A stretch of 64,000 nucleotides of DNA, from assembly GCF_026212465.1 (NCBI RefSeq), contig NC_080051.1, positions 20,387,446 to 20,451,445 of the forward strand, read 5' to 3'. The position numbers and the translations under genes were made by a program. Positions within the stretch are counted from its first letter, which is position 1, and every line of letters starts with the position of its first letter. Below, in pieces: positions 11,251 to 22,640 of the stretch. The notes below the pieces were generated by a model. The model was not told the origin of the DNA. It did no database searches and saw only the letters and a list, made by a program, of their open reading frames with translations. The stretch comes from Amaranthus tricolor (Eukaryota; Streptophyta; Magnoliopsida; Caryophyllales; Amaranthaceae).

Positions 11251-12510
11251 TATATTATAATTTGGAGATGTGGTATAAAAAATTATGAACAAATTAACTT
11301 TTTTATAATCAAAGTTTCATATATTGTCATGAGAATGACATGGTATATTTTATGGCGTACAATTTACACTATAATAATTTTTATTACCACTATTTAGTTA
11401 CCTACAACCAAATGAGCCTCTAGTGCTTTTGAAAAAACAAAGTAACTCAAATATCCACATATTGAAGTATAAGGTATTTGACAAAATAGTTTATTGAATA
11501 ATTTTAACTTATTTTGATAAAAAAATAGAGAATTGAGTGGTCAAACCAGTTAATGCTAATGTTTGGTAAATTACTTAGATGAAATATCTTATTGCTATGT
11601 TAATCTGACCCTTCATCTTACTTCACGTAGCCGTGTCCGATTCTTGATCCTTAGACATTAGTATGACACTTAGACACTTTATTTTAGGCGTAAAATTGAA
11701 TATTTAATTAGACGTATTCGACACTTGGACACGTACCAATATCCGAAATTAGTACTCGAGTCCAAGTAACATAGGCTTATTGTTATGAATAAGTTATTTT
11801 TGAACAAGATGCTCATAGCAGAGGGTTCAAAAGCACATGATCAAATCAATTAATGAAATAAGCCGGTCAAATCGACCATTATAATTAGTTACCAGCTATT
11901 AGCTACTAGCTACCAGTTACCAGCTATCAACCCTTTGCCAAACAGCCTGTAGGAGCATGGTTCACAATTGAAGATGGCCTTTCAAAGCTTCAAAGGCTAA
12001 TCCCTTATGTGAAAATCACATGCATGTCCATTCATAAATGATAAACAATAGTTAGCATAAAGCTAAGGTTATAAATTAAATTAACAGGAAAGAAGCTGAT
12101 GACGAAGACAAAAAAGGGACAATACACAAGGGGTTAAAGAAGATAGCAGCTCAAGTATCCCTCAGAGCCAACAGCTTTACACATTACACTGCCCTTACAA
12201 GGAGGAAATAGTGGGTATCATGCCACACAGTTACACACACTTTTGTTTCTTATAATTATTTTGGTGCATAAAGAATTTTATATATTAGTAATTTTAAATA
12301 CTGTGTTCTTTAATAAATTAGTCCTTTATAATTGACAATTCTTAGAAAATCATTTCAAAATTTGATAAGGACAATGTCCAAAATGCTATCCATTAAGGAG
12401 TATGAACCAATTAGAGTTCCTTGAATCTTATTTATTTAGTTTCATTATCATTTGATCATACGATGGCTCAGAGCCGTTAATCGGACCAAGTTGGATCATA
12501 GGTGGGATCA
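11251..12510. other. AT-rich intergenic, MITE-like fragments
   Basis: No gene is seen. Sequence near 11320-11415 (GTCATGAGAATGACATGG...ACACTATAATAATT...TTACCACTATTTAGT) resembles the interior of a MITE-like stretch near 58.6 kb. A TAGCTACTAGCTACCAGTTACCAGCTA run lies near 11895-11925. Confidence 0.4.
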
Positions 12511-12514
12511 AAAT

Positions 12515-13022
12515 TTTGATGGGTTGGGATGAGTCGGATCAGGTCAAAATATATGAAAATTTAAAAAATCGGGTAAACTTAATTCTAAAAGTAAGCGTTT
12601 TCTTGTTCGAGCCTAAGGTTAGTATGTTCGCAGTTACTAACAGCGAACAAAAAAATTGGTCAAAAAAAGTCAAAATTAACTGCGAACAAAAGGGAGACAA
12701 TGCCATAACGTTGGATGGGAGACAATGTCATAACGTTGGATGAGACATAAAAAGGAGCTATGTAACATAATTTCTATTTTTTTGTCCCATATTAACGTTA
12801 TGACATCGTCTCTCTTTTGTTCGCATTTAATAACTGCAAACAAACAATTTTGACTTTTTTGACCAAATTTTTTGTTCGCTGTTAGTAACTGCAAAATTAC
12901 CCGAAACTCATTTTTTTTTCTTTTGTTAAAAATACTTATTAGTTTCAAATTTTCAAAATATATTAGAAATAGGTTTGGCTGTTTCAAAGTCCGTTTAGAC
13001 TTGGCCTGCCCCAACCCAATTA
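12515..13022. mobile_element. Foldback element, about 500 bp
   Basis: The core arms (about 12620-12725 and 12795-12905) are inverted copies sharing GTTACTAACAGCGAACAAAA, a GGTCAAAAAAGTCAAAATT segment and a CATAACGTT segment. The outer ends are also inverted (TGGGTTGGGATGAG near 12520 against CTGCCCCAACCCA near 13006-13018). The structure would form a long hairpin. The short frames that overlap on the two strands here are by-products of the inverted repeat and not genes. No clear target duplication was found. Confidence 0.65.
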
Positions 13023-16000
13023 ATAAATTTTATCTTATGATCTTAAGTTCGTCTTGTATGAGATGAGCCTATACAATTAGTTTATTTTTTTATTAATTAC
13101 TTTAAAAGTATATATGATTAATTTAAGATTATAAGTGATAACTTTATGACATTAGTGTACATTGGAGTACCAGTCCAATAGTGATCGAGACTAACCCATT
13201 TGAGAATTTGTGAACGATCTTTTAATCCGACTTTGTAGCTTGTTGGATCGACCTGCTTATATATATAAAATTTCATATTACAAAATAAAAGAAATCTGAG
13301 AATAGTTTTATGACAAGGGCAATAATGACCTAACCCAAAGAGGTTTGATCCTTTACATCAAAGTCTAATAATAATTAGAAAATAAATTTCTTAAAGTAGT
13401 ATTCACCTAGATTAGGCATGTTACAAAGCTATTTTTTTTGGTTTGGAGCCTTCAAACCTCAACGTGAACTAAAATAATTGTAAGAATATTTTATTTAGAG
13501 ATTGAAGAATATTTAAAAATATCTTCAATTAGCGATGAAAAAAGCAATAATCGCTTCTCTTGGTACCTATAATTAGCCACAAATACTTGACGAATTTGAA
13601 ACTTAGAGTCGAGTAAACTAACAATGAAAACTAAAGTAAAGAAGCTATATGAACATTTGGACATAATTTTATTATCGGACGTTGATTTGTTTTTAGAAAA
13701 ACTTATTAAAAATAATTTTAACTCTGACTAATCCATTCAAAATATCGTCCTTAGTATACTCAAATTTTTTATGCATCTTCTTAAAATGCTCTGAATTGTT
13801 ATACTAGAAAAATAAATCGGATCATTTTAATAATATTACTCCAATAATGTAGATTAATTTGAGTTTCCTTTTTTAATTGGAACAATATAATAACTTTCTT
13901 TTAACGAAGTAGATAAATATGTGAATTGCTTAACGGCATCCTAAATATTTTACCCATGCAATTTTAATTTTTTTTTTTCTAAATCCCCCCTGCCCATTTC
14001 ATTAGATTATGTTTTTAGTTAAATATCTGAAGGAGAAGCTGACTTAAATTTTTTTTTAATTTCGATTTCGTATTTATATTATTGTATCATAATTGATTGT
14101 ATCTAGCACATGCTATACAATGAGTATACCAACTATTTTATCGCTCTCTTTTTTAGGTCATCCAAATCAAATAAAGACAAATTGGTTAAATTCGTTTTCT
14201 ACATATAACATAATAACTATTTTCAAAAACAAATTTTAGTAAACACTAGAGAATATAATGTTGTTTTCTTTTCTAATTCTATGTCGGCCTACTATTTTAT
14301 TGGTTCATAATAGGCTTGAAAGCTCCAAATTAAAAGTAAAATAGCTTTGTTACATGATTTATATATATAAACAGTATTTTGAAAAATATTTTTAAGTGAG
14401 CATTAAAGTATAAAGTTTTTTCATTTTGAACTTCACTCAGGCAAATTATTCCCTTTTGATACATTCCACTTTTGCACAATATATATTCAATATTTTGATG
14501 CATTCTGCTTTTTCATAATATATATTCAATTAATATACTTATTTAATCGTTAATATTTTTAATCATATATAATAGAAAAATTATAAAATGTTAATATTAA
14601 TAAATATTATATTCATTTCACTTAAATATATGTTTTAACTTGTAAATTCGAAATAAAATACGATGAACAATGCTAAAAAGCAATTGTTGTGAAATGTTAA
14701 TAACAAAGGGAGTATTAGCGAACACATTATTATAAATTCAAAAATATGATTTATATACAAATTACTCATTGAGCTATAATCGTCTAACAATGGGAAGACA
14801 CATAGTTTGACCGTATAAGACATGCGTAAAATCATTATCATTAATGACGCTATTTTAAAATTTTATGGCACTATTTAAATTTTTTCCTTTTTAAAATTCA
14901 TTCTTCACCTTAATTTTTTCTAATTAGCAACAATCTTCTTAAAAGTTCAACAACAATCTTTTTAAAAGTTCATCAGCCCTAGTTTTAATTCTACTCTACT
15001 ATATTTTCGCTCTTCATCTATCTATCATTTAAATTTTTTTAAAAATTTCATATGGTAATCCTAATGTTTTGGGTTTTATACGTGGTATTCAAAACTTTTA
15101 AAAAATCTATGCGGTAATGCTGAGTTTTAACAAATTGTTTCACCGTGACCTTTTTGCACATAAAACGTTGGCAAATGTTAATTTTGAAACTTTACGGTTG
15201 CTGTACGCCTATTTATACGACTCACAATTTCAAATGTCATCAGTTTCAAACTTTTAAAAAATATAATTTATATACGTGGATCAGATAGAATTTTTCACAC
15301 TCATATTCACCTGCAATCCACCAAATTCACACCCATATATTTGTTCTGGCTAAGACAAATATAGTGTAAAATCCGAATAATTTTACTCATCTACCATCGC
15401 TTATTATACTAGTCTAATTCCTCATCACAGTCACAACTTTTACTGTATGCATGGCTCTACAAAAAATATAAAAGAAAAAAAAAATATAAAAGCGTGTAGA
15501 AAGGGGAAGAAAAGAAAAAAGCATAGAAAAGATGAACCTCCAAATGAAAGGCAGACATTTGAGAGATAGTGACTGTTCAAGTTAGTAACTGTTGGGTATT
15601 GAAATAAAACGAGGGTATTTAACCCCCAGTTATAGTTTTAGAATTATACCCAATGAATAATAATCACCTTTTCAACACAATACTTTATTATTATTGGAGT
15701 ATTATTTTAAGAGTGGAAATGACAGTACACGTTTTTAGAGTCGAGAATTTCTGAGCTTGGGTAATACTGATCTGATACTGGTATTATTTTCAACATTACT
15801 ACTACGTACTTCAGAATAAAGCTATAAAGTGACTGCTGATTCAAAGTTTTAACAAGAACCAGTTCATTAAAGTAGACTAAAAACGAACCAACCACCCAAT
15901 AAAACAAAACAAACAAAACAAAACAAAACCAAACCAAACATAACCTAAAACTGCCATACAAAATGAATACACGTTGGATTTCAATTGTTTGGTATTATAC

Positions 16001-16700
16001 ATCAATAATTTCTAATGTAGATTTTTAGTCATTTTCGTGATAATAAAACTTTGTTAATAATAATAACTTTGCCAAAAAAACTTCGCTAATAAACAGTGTC
16101 ATCTTGAAAATTTTGGGGTTATGTGCAAAATTTTTATTTTGCTCCTTATTTATATTAAATATATTTATTTTATTAAACTTAACATATTGCTTTTTTTATT
16201 AACTTTTTCATATATGGGAGAAAGAGGGGGCCTTGTACGGTCATCATCTGTACACCCTCAAAGACCCCTCTACTAATAAAATTATGTTTTTTTTTTCACA
16301 ATTTTTATTACCAGCTAATATCACATATTCAAATGATAATAAATTGTAATGAAATTTGTAAAAAAATGAGATAATTAAATGAAAACAATCATCATAATCA
16401 TTTATCTTGTTAACAATTTTTTCTACAAAAATTATAACTTTCTATTACTATTCTTACTAATATCAATCCACGGGTAGAGCAAAAATTAACAAATTCTTTA
16501 ATGGCCTTGTGCAATTTCATATTTTTCCAATAATTTTATATCTATAAACACTTAACATATACTACGTAATTTAATATTGAAACCTCCAATTTTTCGCGGC
16601 TTTGTGCGGTCGAACATGTTGAATATGCTCAGAAACTTTCCTGCAACTCCGTTTCTTAATGAAATTTCCACAAGAAATATTCACGCAAATTAAGAAAAAA
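13023..16700. other. AT-rich intergenic, no gene seen
   Basis: No coding signal was recognised on either strand. A low-complexity (AAAAC)n-type run sits at about 15900-15940. Sequence near 16300-16480 resembles MITE interiors elsewhere (TTATTACCA..., TGATAATAAATTG...) but I could not define its ends. Confidence 0.4.
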
Positions 16701-16702
16701 TA

Positions 16703-17119
16703 CTCCCTTCATTCCTCAAAGAATTTTTCATCTGTCATTTAAAGGTGATCTATTTATTGTTCTCACAAAGATACTTTATGTTTATATCACAAATTTTGGA
16801 AAAATTCATCCTCATTTTAATATTTTGATTATGCTTTTAGCCCCATATATCTTCCACTAACTTCATTTTAACATTATTATATTTCTTATAGTCCCTATAT
16901 TTTTTTCACTAACATTATGAAAATATTTTTTCATTAGTTTTAGTCCCTATGTTTTTTCCACTAACCTTCTTTTAATATTTTTATATTGTTTATGATCCCC
17001 ATATTTCCTCCATTAAATTTATTATTCAATAAAATAATATATCTACTATCTAAAAGATTTTATTTTTATTAATTGCTGTGAATATTCCTTGTGGGAACTT
17101 CATTAGGGAACGGAAGGAG
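16703..17119. mobile_element. Stowaway-type MITE
   Basis: The ends CTCCCTTCATTCC (from 16703) and GGAACGGAAGGAG (to 17119) are inverted and each is bordered by TA (16701-16702 and 17120-17121), matching the Stowaway/mariner pattern. No coding capacity is present. It lies head-to-head with a diverged copy of itself immediately to the right. Confidence 0.7.
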
Positions 17120-17121
17120 TA

Positions 17122-17512
17122 AATTCCTTTAAATGGTGAATATATTATTTTATTAAATAATAAATTTGATGGGTAAAACGTAAACACTATAAACATTAAA
17201 AAAAATATTAAAAGAAGGTTAGTGGAAAAAATATGGGGACCAATGCCATAACTAATAAAAATATTTTTTATAAAGTTCGTAAAAACATGTAGGGACCATA
17301 AAAAAATATAAAAATGTTTAAAATGAAGTTAATTGAAGATATGTAGGGACCATAAACATTATTAGAATAGAAGTATTAAAATGAGGATAAATAAGGTTAT
17401 TTATGTCTAAAATTTGTAATATAAATAGAAAAACTTTTTTGTGAAAACAACAAATAAAACACCCAAAATGATAAATAAAAACTTATTCGACGGAATATCT
17501 AATATCAACTAT
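17122..17512. mobile_element. Inverted diverged copy of the adjacent Stowaway-type MITE
   Basis: The reverse complement of this block follows 16703-17045 almost throughout, including TTTTTTCCACTAACCTTCTT, TGGTCCCTACAT-type segments and the AATAAAATAATATAT segment. Its outer end, CTTATTCGACGGAATA near 17490-17510, has lost the clean terminal motif. Together the pair makes an inverted repeat with arms of about 330-360 bp. Confidence 0.65.
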
Positions 17513-18765
17513 CCAACAAATTATGTAAAGAAAAAAAAAGATAATTGAAAGAAAATTACCATAATCATTCAACTTGTTAATAAATTTTCCTACCAAAAAT
17601 TACAAGTTTCTATCACTATTCCTTTTTTTTATATTAACAACACTAAACGAGTGATACGTATATATTCTCTTAATTTATGAGAGTAAGCTTTCACCCAATA
17701 AAATCGCTTTATTGCTTCCTTAAAATTCACGTATTAAAAATATAATGCAATGATAATAATCTTAGTAGGTGAAATGAGTAAAATTCATTCAACATTTAAC
17801 ATAATGTTGATTAAAATTTATTTACATAAGCAGTTAATTAAACAAAAAGCAAAAGGAATTGTATGAGAGTAAATGGAACAAATGAAAATACAATGTGAAG
17901 GTTGAAGCCAGGTGTCGAGTTGAAACAAAAAAGTAAGTATTGTGAAAATGCAGGCTAACAATAAATAAAACTCCATCTCGTTCATTATATTGTCTAATTG
18001 AGTTTTTTTATACTCGTACTATTTATTAATCACTCTTAATTTATATTTTATTTTTAACTTATAAATTAAAAATAGTTAAATGAAATTTTATTTGATTCGT
18101 TTAAATTTAAATTTTATTATATTAAATATTTTATAATTTTTTATCAAACACAACTAAGATTTATTATTGAATAATATGCATTGATAAACATACAAAAGCC
18201 AAATGAGACAGTTAAATATCATGTGAATAAGAGAGAGTATAACTTTAAGGTATCATATAATAAGAATTGAACACATCCTTACCTCCGTTCTAAAACAAAT
18301 GTCATATTTGGATTTTTACACATGTAGATACACTATTTTAATCTTAAATATCTTTAACTATACTTGATTAAAAATTATAAAAAGTTGATATTAATAAATA
18401 TACATTGTAACAAATCAAACAAGATCTCACTTGACTATATTTAATCAATTTATAAATGGTGTATAAAATACAAATTAAAAGTAAAAAAAATTAGTTAAAG
18501 ATAAATGATCAAAATAGGTGAAGTATACCTTTAATATAGGAAAATTTTCTGGTGAATAATTGAAATTTTCGGTGAAGTATACCTTTAATATAGGTGAAGT
18601 ACTTTTATTGATATCCATATAAAAATACTAACTTTTAATTAATTTTAAATAATACCAACGTATAAAAGTGTTAGCCTAGAATAATACCAACTTTTTTATA
18701 GCAGGTTATTTGACCAAAAAGATGTAAATTAATAGTCAAACAAAAGTTCTTCTCCCAAGCTCACA
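17513..18765. other. AT-rich intergenic with a short duplication
   Basis: No gene is seen. A GGTGAAGTATACCTTTAATATAGG segment at about 18517 is repeated 54 bp downstream at about 18571. Confidence 0.4.
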
Positions 18766-19401
18766 ATGGCCAAATTCCCCAAACCTTGCATACATACCCC
18801 TTCAAGCTTGGGTCCTTCTCAGCGTCACTTAATCCAAGTTAATGCCTCTTTCCTTCCTTCTTCTAACCTTTGTACTATTGGAGTAGTCTACTTCTCCCAC
18901 AATGATTTTGCACTCTTTCATTATCCTTTCTGCGAGGGCTCTAGATGTTAATATGGCGGAGCTCCTAGTTATTATTACTGGATTTATAATTGCTAATCTC
19001 CTATTTTAGGCTGAGTTTGCTATTATTTTAGATTCCAAAGTCGCAGTGGATAGTTTGTTGGGAAATACTCTTATTAGGGATATCTATGCATCACTTTGCA
19101 CCTTTGTGAGGATCTCTCAAGCCGGAAACTCAAAAAGGAAGTTTGTCATCTTTCCAAACAGAAATTTCACTATGTTGATTGCCTCTCGCACCAAGCTCGT
19201 ACGAAAATTCCCCACCAATTAAGACTCTTTAAACTAGCAGCATCACCAAACTATGTAGACGGTGCAATTATCTTTGACTTTAGGCTTTTGTTGCCTTGTA
19301 ATGATATAACATTAGACTCTTTATTTGTTCCTGTAGCCTCTCCTTCTCCCTCTACACATTCCGTTCTTTTCACTTACGATGTATCCAAACAATTTCCTTA
19401 A
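18766..19401 (+). pseudogene. Degenerate RNase H-like domain of a non-LTR retrotransposon
   Basis: Fragments in shifting frames follow the order of the plant RVT_3-type RNase H domain: LIQVNASFLPSSN (about 18822-18865), AEFAIILDSKVAVDSLLG (about 19010-19063), then HYVDCLSHQARTKI (about 19168-19205). The first catalytic Asp expected in the VNxD context is missing, and frameshifts and stops break the frame. A diverged copy lies on the minus strand near 60.1-60.35 kb. It could also be a captured host RNase H-like fragment; either way it is not functional. Confidence 0.45.
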
Positions 19402-22344
19402 AATATGTTGTTTTTTCACCAAAAAAAATAATTTCAAGGGCGTGGAAGGGTGGGCAAATTCACAATTTGATTCAAGATTGATATCACTTTAGATTTTTAG
19501 AAGTTGAACTTCAACTACTCAATTTTTTGTATTGAAAATTTTGTACCAAATCGGATTCATAAATTTAGCAAGGATGAATCACATAATGACCTAGTTCCCA
19601 CCGAGCCAGGTTTTGTATTGTGCCTAAAATGGGTCGTGTCTCGAGCCAAATCTATTCTTATCTTTAGTTTATGGTAAGATGTAAGCTCGTTTTTTCAATA
19701 TTTGTGTCATACCGTGTCAGCAGCGGGCACAAATTAAATTGTATTGGGTCACAATTCACAAACATACCACATCCAGTCTCTGTCAAAATTTAAATATAAT
19801 ATTTCCTCCAATTCAGCACTAGTGTCACATTTCTATATTTAGTCGGTTCATCACTAATGTCTCATTTTCTATTTTACCAATGGTATTTTTCTATTTTACC
19901 CAACTAAAGTCCCTCTTTTTGTTTATTTTTGTTTACTTTTGCCTAATTATATCTACTTACTATCCTTCTAGTGGCCCCATAATCTTTTCTTAATATTTGT
20001 ATAAAACTCATATAAAACACTACTAGTGAGTAGTGAATTGGAGGGAGTAATTATGTTCAATGCAATCGCAAGCTATTTATAGTAAAAGTACGAAGCAACT
20101 TGCATTGGCATGCGAGTTTGCTTAGAAACACCGCATGTAGAGTACTCCTGAGTCCTGTCTCATACCAGTCAAAGGGCCGGGGTTACAAGAATTTGCTGAC
20201 AGTAAAATAAGTGTTTAATGGTCGTCCTACTGAAGATTATTGCTTAGAAGAAATGAGTAATTTGCAATAAGTATGAAAGGATCATCTCTGAACCATAAAA
20301 GTTGCATATCTTCTTTCACCTTTTACTACAGGATTAGGATTAGGATTAGGCTTAGGCAACCATCATAGTCCAAATGTCATTCAAGTACTCCTAGTCTCCT
20401 TTTTGCAATTTTTTTTTTTAATTTTAATTTTTAACTTTTGGTTTTTCGGTTAGTCAAATAAGTACGAAATATTTTTTCTAAATGTCTTTTAAACCAGCTG
20501 AAAAACTGATTGAAACCAAAATCAAAAAGCTTTGCTCTTTTTCCTTTTCATTGATTTTTTGATATTTAGTCCATTTTTTACCAATCAACTCCATAATAAA
20601 TGACTTAAAACAATTGGCTAATCAGCCAATAATTTTTTTTTGGTTATATCAGCCAATCACTGTGGCATCACTGTGGCTAATAGCAATTTGTCATACATTG
20701 CCACAGAATTAAGAACTATGCTTCTAAAATCAGTCTTTACCTTTTTTTTCCTATGAATAAATCAGAAAAAAAATAATGTAGATGGAAGAAAAAAGTTCAA
20801 TTCAATAGATATAAATTCGTTTTTAGAAAAATAATATGATCAGTGTTATAAAAATTATGTAAAATGAATATTAGTTAATATTTAATTTGACACAATTCAC
20901 ACACTACTTTTCATTTGCAATATATATTTATATGTTTATTTCTTAATTTTCAGTTCAGTTTAATTCATTTAAAAAACTTTTATTTCAATTGAAGACATAT
21001 ACTTTTTCTCTTTCAAATTAGTTACAACATTAGGGAAAACGACACTATTCATTCATCACTTTTAATTTGTGATTAGTTTTTAATTTATAGGTTAAAACAT
21101 GTTAAGTGAGATCTTGTTTGATTCGGCTTATTGCAAATATTATTAATATTAATTTTTTTTAATTTTTATTTTACATAGTTAGAGATATTATGAATTGAAT
21201 TAGTACATTAGACTGTAAAAAAACAAATGTTGCAAGTAAATTGAAACAGAGAAATTAATTTTTTTTTATTGTAGCTGAGTACGTACAATGTAGGTGGAAA
21301 ACTTTTTACTACAAGTCTACACTAAAAGAAACCTTAATAAATACTAAAACCACTAATCCTACATATTTAAGATATTCGATGTCAAGACTAGATGAGCCTA
21401 GCTATATGTTAGCGTTTGGACTAAAAAGGTAGCAATAAGCCTCATCTAAATAGATGTCAATGCATTCAAATAGAAGTCGATTGAATTATTTGAGTTGGGC
21501 ATCATATAACCTTGTTAAATGTTAGAGCTTTATTAAGAATTATAGGTATGTAAAATAAATTCAAACTGAACTTAAACTTATAATTTGATTATTTGTAATT
21601 TAAAAATTAACCAAAAACTTAATTTAATGTGAAATTCTGAACCGATATGTGCTCACATAATTGTACGAATGTAATATCGCAAGTGCACAAAGAGCGTACC
21701 ACCTTACAGGTCGAGCATGAGGATAAGTGATTTATATCTTTCACCATACGTTGTTTGAATATTTGATTGATTAATAGAAGCATGTGCCACCCTTGTGATC
21801 ATAGTGTAAGGTTTGACAAAAAATGAGTGGTTACAAGGTTCAACCCTCGTTGACCCCTTGCTCTCTTTTCTTCTATTAGATTGAGGATTAAATTCAATTT
21901 TAGGGTTTAGCTCTCGATGAGATCCCTAAATCAACCATGAAAATCCACCTAATGAATAGAAGAGGAAACCCACCTTTCATATTCTTGACAACAACCCAAA
22001 AATAACCTATGGGTGGATCATCCTCAACCTTAACAATGGGTTTGGGTCAATCTCAACCCTAGAAGCTACTCACAACTATGACTAAAAAGAGTAGCTAGCA
22101 AGCAAAAGGAGAAAGGGTCTTTACCAAAATATCATAAAAACTTGCATGGGAGATAAAAAAATAAAAAAATAAAAAAATAAAAAAACATTATGATTGGCCA
22201 ATAAAATAAAATAAATCTTTCTTAAAAAAAACACAGTTCTAATGGATGTTAATTCTGAATATTTTGCACAAACTGAAAAGGCGGCAAACCCAACTAATAG
22301 GGTTCTTGGTGATTTATTAAGAAATGATTATATATTTAAGAGAC
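19402..22344. other. AT-rich intergenic, no gene seen
   Basis: Nothing coding was recognised. Visible items are a short GGATTA repeat near 20333-20351, a TTAATTTTTT-rich stretch near 21150-21260 and an (AAAAAAT)n run near 22148-22185. GC-richer text at 21650-22080 looks retroelement-like but shows no domain or LTR end that I can defend. Confidence 0.4.
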
Positions 22345-22349
22345 TTTAA

Positions 22350-22630
22350 TGTAGGAAAATTTAGATAGTAAAATAGTGAATGGATTTATTTGGAGAGGAA
22401 GATGAGTGAATATGTAGAATGGATATTGTTCTTCATTGTACAAAAAATTGATTACATTAATGGGTATTTATAGTGCAAGTTTACTAAAATATCTTAGATA
22501 TTTTTATTTTTTTTAATTACTTTCTAGGATCTTCTATTATATTATCTTAGATATTTTTATTTTTTAATTCTTTAGTTTAGATATTTTTATATTTAATTAA
22601 AATCCTAGATTTTTCTAGATTATTTTAACA
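22350..22630 (-). repeat. 3' LTR of the Ty1-copia element
   Basis: It starts TGTAGGAAAA on the plus strand and ends TTTTAACA, 281 bp. In the element's own orientation it is the 3' LTR, directly after the polypurine tract. Confidence 0.95.
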
Positions 22631-22640
22631 CTCCCCCTAA
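22631..22640 (-). promoter_or_regulatory. Polypurine tract of the Ty1-copia element
   Basis: On the minus strand TTAGGGGGAG abuts the 3' LTR and would prime plus-strand DNA synthesis. Confidence 0.85.

Noticed and set aside
12516..13014. Overlapping open frames on both strands near 12.7 kb
   Set aside because: They are produced by the inverted arms of the foldback element, which read similarly on both strands.
21650..21860. Possible tRNA-like or LTR text around 21.7-21.85 kb (GGTTCAACCC-like segment)
   Set aside because: No cloverleaf could be assembled and no LTR boundary or duplication was found.
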